64,000 nt of DNA, from assembly GCF_031846515.1 (NCBI RefSeq), contig NZ_JAVRHO010000020.1:1-64000 (forward strand), written 5' to 3'. The notes beneath the pieces were generated by a model. That model was not told the origin of the DNA, did not search any database, and saw only the letters and a program-made list of their open reading frames with translations. This document shows positions 41,521 through 50,249 of the stretch, in pieces. The position numbers were made by a program, and so were the translations under genes. Source of the DNA: Autumnicola lenta (GTDB taxonomy: Bacteria; Bacteroidota; Bacteroidia; Flavobacteriales; Flavobacteriaceae). The first letter of the stretch is position 1. The number at the start of each line of letters is the position of its first letter.

Positions 41521-43623
41521 ATGCTGAACAAAAAATATATTAATCGGGAACTTAGCTGGTTACAATTTAATTCCAGAGTGCTTCAGGAAGCTGAAGATGA
41601 AACTGTCCCTTTAATAGAACGATTGAGGTTTTTAGGAATATTTTCAAATAACCTGGATGAATTTTTTAAAGTACGATATGCCACGGTAAAACGTATAGAT
41701 CTGGCAGGTAAAGCAGGGAAAAGTGCTTTGGGAGGAATTAAGGCCAGTAAATTACTGGAAAAAATTACTCAAATAGTAATCCGTCAGCAATCAGAAAGTT
41801 TAAAAATTCTCGAGGATATCCAGACAAGGCTCAGGAATCACAACATAAATATCATTAAAGAGACCGAAGTCTCAGAATCACAGGAGGAATTTATCAAGGA
41901 ATTTTTTCTTGCTAAAGTGAGCCCTGCACTGGTCACCATTATTCTAAATGACCTTCCGGAAATACCCAGCCTTAAAGATAGTGCAGCATATTTGGCTGTG
42001 AAAATGGTGATGAAAGAAGATGTTCCCAAACATGGAATCACCCAGCTTATTGATCGATCTGTTAAGGAAAGGAAATATGTCCTTATTGAAATTCCCAGGA
42101 GTATCGAGCGTTTTGTGGTTCTGCCTGAGGAGGATGGGAAGCAGTACATCATGTTACTGGATGATCTTATAAGATATAATCTTCATCGTATTTTCAACAT
42201 TTTTGAATATGAGAGTATAACAGCTCATATGATTAAAATAACAAGAGATGCAGAGCTGGATATCGATAGCGACCTAAGTAAAAGTTTTATAGAAAAAATA
42301 TCCAGTAGTGTAAAAGACAGAATTAAAGGCGATCCTGTGCGTTTTGTTTATGATATGAATATTGATGAGGATACCCTTTCCTATTTAATGAATAAGATGG
42401 GAATTGATTCTACAGACAGTATCATTCCCGGCGGAAGGTATCATAATAGAAGAGACTATATGAATTTTCCCAGTCTTGGCGCCAGCGAGTTGTATTACGA
42501 AGTGCGTGATCCTTTGCCTATTCCGGGTCTTATTTTACAGGCCAGCCTCCTTTCAGGTATTGCTGCAAAAGATTTCCTGCTTTACACTCCTTATCAAACC
42601 TTCGCTTATACCGTTAAATTTCTGAGGGAAGCAGCTTTGGATCCCAAGGTAAAAACCATTAAAATAACGATCTACAGGCTGGCAAAAATTTCCCATATCG
42701 CTAGTTCTTTGATAAATGCGGTGAAAAATGGTAAAAAGGTAACTGTACAAATTGAATTGAGAGCGAGATTCGACGAGGTAGCGAATATCCGTTATGCAGA
42801 ACAAATGCAGCAGGAAGGAGTGAACCTTATTTTTGGAGTGCCCGGGCTTAAAGTCCATTGTAAAGCCTGTGTAATAGAAAGGGAAGAGGAAGGAAGAACA
42901 CGCCGGTACGGATTTTTAAGTACCGGAAATTTCAATGAATCCACGTCCAGGGTGTATACAGATTATACACTTTTCACTGCAGATCCCGAAATCCTGAAAG
43001 AAGTGAATAAGGTTTTCGACTTTTTTGAAACAAATTATAAAGTAAACAAATACAAACATCTTTTAGTTTCTCCTCATTATACCAGAACAGCTTTGATGGG
43101 ACTGATTCAGAGGGAGATAGACGCAGCCAAAAAAGGTATTGATGCTGAAATCAAATTAAAGCTGAACAGCCTTTCAGATTATAAAATGATTGATAAGCTT
43201 TATCAGGCTAGCTCAGCAGGGGTGAAGATTAAACTTATTGTACGTGGAATATGCTGCCTGATTCCGGGAGTTAAAGGGATGAGCGAAAATATTGAAGCTA
43301 TAAGCATTGTAGATAAATTTTTAGAACATCCCAGGCTTTACATTTTTGAGAACTCAGGAAATCCAAAAGTATATATTTCTTCAGCAGACTGGATGACCAG
43401 GAATTTAGATCAAAGAGTGGAGATCTCGTGTCCCATTTATGATGAAGATATTAAAAAAGAAATCCTGGAGACCTTTGAGATAAGCTGGAAAGACAATGTG
43501 AAAGCAAGAATTTTTGATACGGAGCAGACAAATAGTCGAAGAATAGACGATAAACCTCCTCTGCGCTCTCAGTTTGCATTATACGATTACTATTTAAAAA
43601 AAATTGAAACAATAACAGAGTGA
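41521..43623 (+). CDS. ppk: Polyphosphate kinase 1
   Basis: Makes polyphosphate from ATP. 700 aa, typical PPK1. N-domain begins NRELSWLQFNSRVLQEA; head domain; two phospholipase-D-like C domains: YTPYQTFAYTVKFLREAA, RFDEVANIRYAEQM, and the autophosphorylated His in GLKVHCKACVIE (about residue 447). FLSTGNFNESTSRVYTDY and KLIVRGICCLIPG follow. Directly upstream of ppx, which starts inside its stop codon. Confidence 0.97.
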   Translation: MLNKKYINRELSWLQFNSRVLQEAEDETVPLIERLRFLGIFSNNLDEFFKVRYATVKRIDLAGKAGKSALGGIKASKLLEKITQIVIRQQSESLKILEDIQTRLRNHNINIIKETEVSESQEEFIKEFFLAKVSPALVTIILNDLPEIPSLKDSAAYLAVKMVMKEDVPKHGITQLIDRSVKERKYVLIEIPRSIERFVVLPEEDGKQYIMLLDDLIRYNLHRIFNIFEYESITAHMIKITRDAELDIDSDLSKSFIEKISSSVKDRIKGDPVRFVYDMNIDEDTLSYLMNKMGIDSTDSIIPGGRYHNRRDYMNFPSLGASELYYEVRDPLPIPGLILQASLLSGIAAKDFLLYTPYQTFAYTVKFLREAALDPKVKTIKITIYRLAKISHIASSLINAVKNGKKVTVQIELRARFDEVANIRYAEQMQQEGVNLIFGVPGLKVHCKACVIEREEEGRTRRYGFLSTGNFNESTSRVYTDYTLFTADPEILKEVNKVFDFFETNYKVNKYKHLLVSPHYTRTALMGLIQREIDAAKKGIDAEIKLKLNSLSDYKMIDKLYQASSAGVKIKLIVRGICCLIPGVKGMSENIEAISIVDKFLEHPRLYIFENSGNPKVYISSADWMTRNLDQRVEISCPIYDEDIKKEILETFEISWKDNVKARIFDTEQTNSRRIDDKPPLRSQFALYDYYLKKIETITE

Positions 43624-44513
43624 TTTCACAAAAGAACTACGCAGCTATAGATATAGGTTCCAACGCCGTAAGGTTACTTGTATCTACTATTACCGAAAAA
43701 GAAGGACAAGACCCAACCTTCAGAAAAACCTCGCTTGTAAGGGTGCCAATTCGCCTGGGGGCTGATGTTTTTCTGAAAAAAAATATTTCCGAAAGAAATA
43801 TTTCCAGAATGGTGGATACAATGAGTGCCTTTGACCTATTAATGAAATCTCATGGCGTAGAAAAATACAAAGCTTGTGCAACTTCAGCAATGAGAGAAGC
43901 TGAAAATGGGGAAAAAGTAACCCAGATGATCAGGGAAAAATCTGGTGTGGATATCGAAATAATAGATGGAAATCATGAAGCAGCCATTATCGCAGCTACA
44001 GATTTGCATGCGCTTATTCAAAATGACTGTAATTATCTTTATGTAGATGTTGGTGGAGGTAGTACCGAATATACGCTCTATAGTAACGGCAAGACCGTGG
44101 CTTCAAAATCCTTTAAAGTCGGTACAGTGAGGTTGCTAAACGATCTGGTAAAAAACAGTACCTGGAAAGAAATGGAAAGCTGGGTGAAGGACACTACAAA
44201 AGGATTTAATGATATAGATCTTATTGGTTCCGGCGGTAACATAAACAATATTTTTAAGACCAGTGGAAAGAAAGAAGGTAAACCTTTAAGTCTGGCTTAT
44301 TTAAAGAAATATGATGAATTGATCAACTCTTACACCTACGAAGAAAGGATCACAGAGCTGGATCTTAAAAGCGATAGGGCAGATGTTATTATTCCTGCAT
44401 CCAAGATTTATGTAAATTCTATGAGATGGGCTAAAGCAAATCAGATCTATGTTCCAAAAATTGGCCTTTCTGATGGAATCATTAAATCGTTATATAATGA
44501 GAATCAGAGTTAG
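43620..44513 (+). CDS. ppx: Exopolyphosphatase / Ppx-GppA phosphatase
   Basis: 297 aa, the short single-unit Ppx/GppA type (ASKHA fold). AAIDIGSNAVRLLVS (phosphate 1), CATSAMREAENG, LYVDVGGGSTEYTLY, IGSGGNINNIF. Hydrolyses terminal phosphate of polyphosphate or pppGpp. Starts with GTG overlapping the ppk stop (GTGA), so translation is coupled. Confidence 0.94.
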   Translation: MISQKNYAAIDIGSNAVRLLVSTITEKEGQDPTFRKTSLVRVPIRLGADVFLKKNISERNISRMVDTMSAFDLLMKSHGVEKYKACATSAMREAENGEKVTQMIREKSGVDIEIIDGNHEAAIIAATDLHALIQNDCNYLYVDVGGGSTEYTLYSNGKTVASKSFKVGTVRLLNDLVKNSTWKEMESWVKDTTKGFNDIDLIGSGGNINNIFKTSGKKEGKPLSLAYLKKYDELINSYTYEERITELDLKSDRADVIIPASKIYVNSMRWAKANQIYVPKIGLSDGIIKSLYNENQS

Positions 44514-44550
44514 TTGTTGTAAGGAATGAAAAATTAAGAGCAGGTAAGAA

Positions 44551-44564
44551 TTTGCCAATTTTCG
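44551..44564 (+). repeat. GCCAATTTTCG repeat copy
   Basis: TTTGCCAATTTTCG; left arm lost. Confidence 0.55.
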
Positions 44565-44696
44565 ATATACTGAAGCAGTCGGCAATAAAAACCTTGATAT
44601 TTACTTGAAATCAGCTATAATTTAGAATTTTTTTCGGATTTCTGGCAGCGATTATCAGCGGAAAAAACCCAATTTGTGCCTGTAAATTACCTGGAG

Positions 44697-44716
44697 ATCG
44701 AAAATTGCCAATTATC
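44697..44716 (+). repeat. GCCAATTATC repeat copy
   Basis: GATCGAAAATTGCCAATTAT: nearly complete palindrome. Confidence 0.6.
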
Positions 44717-44754
44717 AAGCTCCCTTATACTGGGGAACGAAAAGCTTTATAAGA

Positions 44755-45336
44755 TTACCCGTGAATGCTTTCTTTTTTTCCAAGATCTTTCATTACTTCA
44801 GCTTCAAATTCGAGCAAATCCTGCCACTTTTGGTCTACAACTTCACGATCTCCGTACTTTCGCGCAAATTGAAGAAACATTGTATAGTGATTAGCTTCAC
44901 TTACCATTAAGCTACGGTAAAATTCGGCAAGTTCTTTATCTTCCAGTTTTTCTGAAAGTAACCGGAAACGTTCACAACTTCTGGCTTCAATTAATCCGGC
45001 AATCAGCAACCTGTGTACTAGTTGGGTTGCACGGCTACCACCTTTGGGGAAAAAACTTCGTAACTGGATCACATATTCGTCCTTTCTGTCATGACCCATT
45101 GTATAGCCTCTCTTAAGAATCCTGTCATGAACCATTTTAAAGTGTCCCATTTCTTCCCTTGCCAGAGCAGTCATAGCTGTCACAAGTTCTGAATATTCGG
45201 GATAGGTAACAATTAGAGAAATTGCAGTTGATGCTGCTTTTTGTTCACAATAAGCATGGTCAATAAGAATTTCATCTATGTTTTTTTCAGCAATATCGAC
45301 CCATCTTGGATCTGTTGGTAATTTTAATCCTAACAT
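44755..45336 (-). CDS. miaE: tRNA-(ms2io6A)-hydroxylase-like diiron protein
   Basis: 193 aa four-helix-bundle diiron protein. Metal ligands fit E-x29/30-E-x2-H twice: Glu31 in AYCEQKA, Glu62-x2-His65 in REEMGH, a second Glu in LIEARSCER and Glu-x2-His in SEANHY. MiaE hydroxylates the isopentenyl group at tRNA position 37; the partner enzymes miaA/miaB are not in this window. Two bases after dnaX on the same strand. Confidence 0.92.
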   Translation of the reverse strand: MLGLKLPTDPRWVDIAEKNIDEILIDHAYCEQKAASTAISLIVTYPEYSELVTAMTALAREEMGHFKMVHDRILKRGYTMGHDRKDEYVIQLRSFFPKGGSRATQLVHRLLIAGLIEARSCERFRLLSEKLEDKELAEFYRSLMVSEANHYTMFLQFARKYGDREVVDQKWQDLLEFEAEVMKDLGKKESIHG

Positions 45337-45338
45337 AG

Positions 45339-47171
45339 TTATACATCTAAATCAAAAGTTGATCTCAGTTTGTCAATTAAAGGATTTTTTTCCTTCAGTT
45401 TATTATATTTTTCCATTGGAGTAAAAGCAAATTTCTTGGCACTGCTTTCGTTCACCAGGATGGTGAGTGATATCTGGGAATTGTGAAGCTTGCTCTTCAA
45501 AAATCCCATCAGCTTGTTTTGAGCTCTCTCCAGGTCAATCTTCATGGTTTCGGCAGGAAGTTCTATAATAATTTCTTTTTCCTTAAGTTTTGGCAGATCG
45601 GTCTCAAGGATAGAGGCAAGAATTTTTTCTCCGCTTTTTTTAAGCCTTTGTACATATTCGTTCCAGGCCATTTGCAGCTGTGTTTCAGAAAAATCACCCG
45701 TCATTTCTTTTTCGGTAGGAGTATTCGCCTGCTGTTTAGCTGCAATTTCTTTTTTGGCCCGGATACTCTTCAGGGAAAGACCGGACACTTTTTCATTCTT
45801 TATGGAAGTACCTTTTACTGGCTCTGTCTTAGGATTTGTAGCAGCAAGGGACGCTATTACAGCTCTGTCCTGCTTTGGCTCTTCTGCGGGACTGTTATTG
45901 GAATAATATTCCGGATTCTCCTTAACAGGCGCACAAGCTCCGTTTTCAGTGTTGTTTTGTTCGGAAGGCAGCTGAGATTCTTTGGGAGCTACAGCATCAT
46001 TTGATGCATATTCGTTATTCTGGACCAGCTTTTTTTCTTCCGAAGAAAGGGGGGAAGGTGCATTTTCAAAATGAGTTGCAGGAATTATACGCCGCTCAGA
46101 CTTTTTTTTTTCTCCATCAAAAGTGATAGAGGCGAGTTGCATAAGACATAATTCCACCAGAAGACGCTGATTGCGGCTACTTTTATACTTTAGGTCACAG
46201 TCGTTCGCCAGATTAATTCCCTCCAGTAAAAACTGATGCGAAGTTTTTTGTGATTGCTCAAAATATTTCGTCTTGGTCTGTTCCCCAACTTCCAGCAGAG
46301 AGATCGTTTTTTGATCTTTGCATACCAGCAAATCCCTGAAGTGGGAAGCAAGTCCTGCAATAAAGTGGTGGCCGTCAAACCCACTGGATAAAATCTCGTT
46401 ATATGCGACCAGTAGCCCGGGAATGTTATTTTCCAGGACAAGATCTGTAATCTTCATATAGGTGTCGTAATCCAGAACATTCAGGTTCTCTGTTACGGCC
46501 TGTCGGGTGAGTTCATTTCCGCTAAAACTTACTACGCGGTCATAGATAGAAAGTGCATCGCGCATTGCTCCATCTGCCTTTTGAGCAATAATTTGGAGTG
46601 CGTCGTCATCGGCAACCACACCTTCCTGTTCAGCAATATAAGCGAGATAATTTTTAGCGTCGGTTACTCCTATTCTTTTGAAGTCGAAAATCTGACATCT
46701 TGAAAGGATAGTGGGAATAATTTTGTGCTTTTCGGTTGTGGCAAGTATGAAAATTGCATGTTTTGGAGGTTCTTCCAGGGTTTTCAGAAAAGCATTAAAA
46801 GCCGAAGCCGAAAGCATGTGCACCTCGTCAATAATATAGACTTTATAATTTCCCACCTGCGGCGGAATTCTAACCTGGTCTATTAAATTACGAATATCAT
46901 CCACAGAGTTATTGGAGGCGGCATCTAATTCAAAAATATTAAATGCAAAATCCTCATCTGGAGCATGATTTTCATCTTGGTTGATCATTTTTGCCAAGAT
47001 ACGGGCACAGGTCGTCTTGCCTACACCACGAGGGCCGGTAAAAAGCAACGCCTGTGCAAGATGGTTGTGCTGTATAGCGTTGGCAAGGGTGTTGGTGATA
47101 GCCTGCTGACCCACAACATCTTTAAATGTTTGGGGCCGGTATTTCCTGGCTGATACTACAAAATGCTCCAT
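45339..47171 (-). CDS. dnaX: DNA polymerase III subunit gamma/tau
   Basis: Clamp-loader ATPase. 610 aa: AAA+ with Walker A GPRGVGKTT (about 45-53), Walker B YIIDEVHML, sensor LATTEKHKI, followed by domains III-V; the C-terminal third is low complexity. The four-Cys zinc module usually between Walker A and ELDAASN is absent: the sequence runs from AKMINQDENHAPDEDFAF directly to FELDAASNNSV, as is usual in Bacteroidetes. No frameshift signal (A6-7 then stem) was recognised, so separate gamma synthesis is not supported. Followed by miaE. Confidence 0.96.
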   Translation of the reverse strand: MEHFVVSARKYRPQTFKDVVGQQAITNTLANAIQHNHLAQALLFTGPRGVGKTTCARILAKMINQDENHAPDEDFAFNIFELDAASNNSVDDIRNLIDQVRIPPQVGNYKVYIIDEVHMLSASAFNAFLKTLEEPPKHAIFILATTEKHKIIPTILSRCQIFDFKRIGVTDAKNYLAYIAEQEGVVADDDALQIIAQKADGAMRDALSIYDRVVSFSGNELTRQAVTENLNVLDYDTYMKITDLVLENNIPGLLVAYNEILSSGFDGHHFIAGLASHFRDLLVCKDQKTISLLEVGEQTKTKYFEQSQKTSHQFLLEGINLANDCDLKYKSSRNQRLLVELCLMQLASITFDGEKKKSERRIIPATHFENAPSPLSSEEKKLVQNNEYASNDAVAPKESQLPSEQNNTENGACAPVKENPEYYSNNSPAEEPKQDRAVIASLAATNPKTEPVKGTSIKNEKVSGLSLKSIRAKKEIAAKQQANTPTEKEMTGDFSETQLQMAWNEYVQRLKKSGEKILASILETDLPKLKEKEIIIELPAETMKIDLERAQNKLMGFLKSKLHNSQISLTILVNESSAKKFAFTPMEKYNKLKEKNPLIDKLRSTFDLDV

Positions 47172-47188
47172 TAAATTCTATTGGACAA

Positions 47189-47196
47189 CAAATATA
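47189..47196 (-). promoter_or_regulatory. -7 box (TATATTTG) of dnaX
   Basis: Exact TANNTTTG on the minus strand; predicted leader about 11 nt. Confidence 0.45.
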
Positions 47197-47265
47197 AAAA
47201 TCACAAGGTTAAGTTCTATGCTAGATTTCTTTATTTTTGAACAAAAGCAAATAAGAAATCAACAA

Positions 47266-47294
47266 TTTAATCCAACTAATTTGAAGTATCTTTG
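47266..47294 (+). promoter_or_regulatory. rnpB promoter
   Basis: TTTA (47266-47269), 17 bases, TATCTTTG (47287-47294); the predicted start near 47301 coincides with the first base of the RNase P RNA stem. Same geometry as the rpsA promoter. Confidence 0.6.
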
Positions 47295-47300
47295 CGCCAA

Positions 47301-47631
47301 AGCAGGTCGCCTTGTCGCTTGATCTAATAATTTCGGTTTATCCGGAAATGCGAGGTTGAGAGGAAAGTCCGGACACCATAGGGCAGCATAGTGGGTAACG
47401 CCCACCGGCCGTGAGGTTAGGACAAGTGCAACAGAAAGAATGTACAGGTAATGCTGTAGTGAAACCAGGTAAACTCTATGCGGTGCAATGCCATGTAAAC
47501 CGGTACTGCAGACGGCCCGTCTGCTTCCGGAGGGTAGGCAGCTAAAGGCTTTTGGCAACAAAAGTTTCAGATAAATGATAAGGGCTTCCGAATCTTTTCG
47601 GAAGAACAGAATCCGGCTTACAGACCTGCTT
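47301..47631 (+). ncRNA. rnpB: RNase P RNA, type A
   Basis: Catalytic RNA that removes tRNA 5' leaders. Ends pair: AGCAGGTC at the 5' end with GACCTGCT at the 3' end (P1). Conserved core blocks are visible: GAGGAAAGTCCGGAC (CR I), GTGCAACAGAAAG (CR II/III) and ACAGAATCCGGCTTA (CR V), and an internal purine-rich TAGGGCAG. A T-run follows P1. About 330 nt. The minus-strand frame 47259-47561 is an artefact. The end abuts the convergent GH16 stop codon. Confidence 0.97.
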
Positions 47632-47633
47632 TT

Positions 47634-48464
47634 TTATTCTTTTTCCTGATAAATCCTTACGTAATCTATTAAAAACTGCTGAGGAAGAATAGCTTCATCC
47701 AGCTCTCCTGCCCAACCTCCACCAAGGGCCAGGTTTATAAGTAAAAAATAAGGTTTTCTGAAAATATATGCCATACTGCCTGCTTCTTCTATTTTAAAGG
47801 TGTGGTAGATTTCACCGTCTATGAGAAATTCAATTTTATCTTTCGTCCAATTAATGCCATAGACGTGAAAATCTCTATGAAGATCAGCAACAAACAATTT
47901 AGCACCATCTGATGAATACTGTACCTCATTATCTGCGGGATAATGAACCGTACCATGAATATGGTTATTATCTTTTCCCACAAATTCCATAATATCTATT
48001 TCTCCGGAAAAAGGCCATTCTACCTCGTTCACATCTCTTCCAAGCATCCATATCGCTGGCCATACGCCCTGTCCCTGCGGAAGTTTTGCACGAACCCGAA
48101 CCCTTCCATATTGAAAACTGAATTTGCCAAACGTCTTAATGCTGGCTGAAGTATAAGACGTCTTTTTTGATTTTGTTCGCCAGTGGGTGCTTCCTTCTTT
48201 ATAGAAATCGTTTTTGATCTTATCTTTCCGGCCTTTAATGATCAGGTTTCCGTCTTTAACCCTGGCATTTTTCTTTCGCTCCTTGGTATAATATTGTGGT
48301 TCCATGTTTCTGACAAAACCTTCTTCAAAGCTCCATTTTTCAGGATTGGGGAGTCCTCTGTAATTAAATTCGTCAGAAAAAGTTAATTCAAAGCTGCGGT
48401 CTTGTGAAGTGGCTTCAAAGTTTGTCATGAGCAAAAGAAATATTATAAAATTTTTTGAAGTCAT
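47634..48464 (-). CDS. GH16 endo-beta-glucanase (laminarinase-like)
   Basis: 276 aa, secreted: signal peptide MTSKNFIIFLLLMTNFEATS. Single GH16 domain with catalytic GEIDIMEFVG (E-x-D-x-x-E, nucleophile and acid/base), FDEFN near the start, WPAIWMLG, HGTVHYP, and C-terminal LINLALGGGWAG and IDYVRIYQ. Cleaves beta-1,3 (or mixed 1,3-1,4) glucan such as algal laminarin, fitting a marine flavobacterium. No carbohydrate-binding module and no SusCD pair nearby. Its stop codon overlaps the T-run of the rnpB end. Confidence 0.94.
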   Translation of the reverse strand: MTSKNFIIFLLLMTNFEATSQDRSFELTFSDEFNYRGLPNPEKWSFEEGFVRNMEPQYYTKERKKNARVKDGNLIIKGRKDKIKNDFYKEGSTHWRTKSKKTSYTSASIKTFGKFSFQYGRVRVRAKLPQGQGVWPAIWMLGRDVNEVEWPFSGEIDIMEFVGKDNNHIHGTVHYPADNEVQYSSDGAKLFVADLHRDFHVYGINWTKDKIEFLIDGEIYHTFKIEEAGSMAYIFRKPYFLLINLALGGGWAGELDEAILPQQFLIDYVRIYQEKE

Positions 48465-48506
48465 TAAAGACTTAGTTGAAGTTATTGAAAAATCACAATT
48501 GTTGGA

Positions 48507-48887
48507 TTATTTTTCCAGAAGCTCTTCAGCCCATTCGACTGCATCATCCAGTTCAGTAAAAATTTCAAATTCGAAAGGAGCAAACAAGCGTTCAAACTTT
48601 GCAGATTTTAGAGCTGCAGTATTTTCTGCTACTACTGCTATTCCCCGTAGTTGTCCGTCTTTGGGCATACTGGATATATACACAGTAGGGTCTACATTGC
48701 ATTTATTTATTCTATGAGAAATATAAACAAAACGTTTGGTCTCATAGAATTTTGTACAGATTTCGCTAAGGGTATTTGCTTCTTCTTTTTCTACGCTCTT
48801 ATCCTCTTTTAAATTGGAAATAACATATTTACTGAAGAATTCCAGGGTGGTAAAGTCTAACTCTATTTTATGCGCAACCTCGGCCAT
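48507..48887 (-). CDS. Conserved flavobacterial protein, SpoIIAA/STAS-like
   Basis: 126 aa, one alpha/beta domain. RFVYISHRINKCNVDPTVYI, LRGIAVVAENTAALKSAKFE and TELDDAVEWAEELL look like a SpoIIAA/STAS-like or Rossmannoid fold. No catalytic motif. Same strand as rsmD, 4 bp after it, so the last gene of the 50886-48507 operon. Function unknown. Confidence 0.75.
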   Translation of the reverse strand: MAEVAHKIELDFTTLEFFSKYVISNLKEDKSVEKEEANTLSEICTKFYETKRFVYISHRINKCNVDPTVYISSMPKDGQLRGIAVVAENTAALKSAKFERLFAPFEFEIFTELDDAVEWAEELLEK

Positions 48888-48891
48888 GACC

Positions 48892-49431
48892 TTAAGTTAC
48901 ATAAAAAAAACTAAAAACTGAATTTCCGTATTTTCGGGCTTCCTGAAAATTTATAGTCTTAGAAAGATCTGTGTGTTTAGAATGTTCAATGATAAGTTGC
49001 CCTTGCAGATTTAAAAGATCTTTTTCAAAAGTTATTTCTACAATTCTTTCGAAAGTTTTTTCTTCAAAATCATAAGGTGGATCGGCAAAGATTATATCAG
49101 CTTTTACAGAAGCTTTTTCGAGATATTTAAAGACATCACTTTTTATAACGGTAATATCGAAATCAAGTTCTAAAGCTGTCTTCTTGATAAATTTCACACA
49201 TTCAAAATTGCTGTCCACGGCCGTAATATTTTCTGTACCACGGGAAGCAAATTCATAAGCAATATTTCCGGTACCGGAAAAGAGATCAAGCACTTTTAAA
49301 TTACTAATTTGAAAATGGTTGTTCAGGATATTGAAAAGCGCTTCCTTGGACATATCCTGTGTTGGCCTTACAGGAAGTTTTTTTGGAGCATTAATTCTCC
49401 GGCCTTTATTTGTTCCCGAAATTATTCTCAT
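48892..49431 (-). CDS. rsmD: 16S rRNA (guanine966-N2)-methyltransferase
   Basis: SAM-dependent methylase of 16S rRNA, 179 aa. N-terminal GTNKGRRINAPKKLPVRPTQDM (substrate-binding family signature), SAM motif LDLFSGTGNIAYE (48-60), and DPPY (117-120). Standard length. ATG overlaps the stop of the DUF3822 gene by one base (TAATG). Confidence 0.95.
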   Translation of the reverse strand: MRIISGTNKGRRINAPKKLPVRPTQDMSKEALFNILNNHFQISNLKVLDLFSGTGNIAYEFASRGTENITAVDSNFECVKFIKKTALELDFDITVIKSDVFKYLEKASVKADIIFADPPYDFEEKTFERIVEITFEKDLLNLQGQLIIEHSKHTDLSKTINFQEARKYGNSVFSFFYVT

Positions 49432-50249
49432 TACAAAGATTTTAAAAGTATGTATTCGTCAGACTGCTCTGTAGGTTTGCCTGTCTTTTCGCTATATTCA
49501 AATGAATAGAAGATATCAGGAAAACTAATATTTTTTATATAATCATAAGCAATCTTATAGAACGGAGAATCGCGATTTATATTACCCAAAAAGAGAAGAT
49601 CCATTTCCATAGGATCAAGATTTAATTGTTCCGCAGTAAAAAGGATATAATAGAGAAAGTCTTCTCGTGTATTATAAGAGAAAGTATTACAAAGCAAAAG
49701 CTTTCCATTTTTAACGATCACCAGATCATATTCGTTATTCCTGTTATAAAGATAAATTTTTGGCTCGTCATATTCGGGTAATTTTAAGAGCTCTTCAATT
49801 AAAACAGTTATAGAATGCCGGTATTCGAACTCACCATACTTGTCGAAAAAGTAATTGATGATATTGGTGTACGGAATGTAAACATTTACAATATCTTTTA
49901 TTTCAAGTTCATCGTAAGCAATAAAATCGGTTCTAAGAATCTTGGTGTTAAATTTTAAATAGTTCGAGACATTTTCTTCACTAAAGAGAGAAGCGGGAAC
50001 AAGGGAGTAGAAACTGTTGCTGAAGATTACAATCACTTCGTCCACTTCCTGTTGTAAGCCGGATTCTTTTTGGTAGAGTAGCTTAATCTCTGCTAAAACT
50101 TTGGCGGGATTGAGCTGGGCAGTAAAGATTTGCTTCTTATAAAAAATTATAGTTTTACTTTCTGTATTTAGTACACAAAAAGAAAGTCCATTCAGGCTAA
50201 CCTGAATGGACAGTTTTAAAAAAGTCTTTTTTTGCTTACTCTTCACCAT
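49431..50249 (-). CDS. DUF3822 protein (actin-like/PilM-like fold)
   Basis: 272 aa of the Bacteroidetes DUF3822 family, predicted actin-like ATPase fold related to PilM/FtsA by remote similarity. Segments LKLSIQVSLNGLSFCVLN, EVIVIFSNSFYSLVPASLF, NVYIPYTNIINYFFDKYG and DLVIVKNGKLLLCNTFSY alternate strands and helices as in that fold. Always, as I recall, next to rsmD. It overlaps the membrane-anchored gene upstream by 14 bases and rsmD downstream by one. Confidence 0.85.
   Translation of the reverse strand: MVKSKQKKTFLKLSIQVSLNGLSFCVLNTESKTIIFYKKQIFTAQLNPAKVLAEIKLLYQKESGLQQEVDEVIVIFSNSFYSLVPASLFSEENVSNYLKFNTKILRTDFIAYDELEIKDIVNVYIPYTNIINYFFDKYGEFEYRHSITVLIEELLKLPEYDEPKIYLYNRNNEYDLVIVKNGKLLLCNTFSYNTREDFLYYILFTAEQLNLDPMEMDLLFLGNINRDSPFYKIAYDYIKNISFPDIFYSFEYSEKTGKPTEQSDEYILLKSL

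Larger units (their letters stand above)
44514..44754. other. Intergenic region with two repeat copies
   Basis: 241 bp between convergent ppx and miaE. Contains the GCCAATTTTCG motif at 44551-44564 and GATCGAAAATTGCCAATTAT at 44697-44716, with TCAGCTATAATTTAGAAT at 44610 that recurs at 52692. No gene and no clear terminator seen. Confidence 0.65.

Noticed and set aside
45339..47171. Programmed frameshift in dnaX for a separate gamma subunit
   Set aside because: No A6-7 slippery sequence followed by a stem near the end of domain III was seen.
47259..47561. 100-codon frame on the minus strand over rnpB
   Set aside because: Lies wholly inside the RNase P RNA gene and has no family resemblance.
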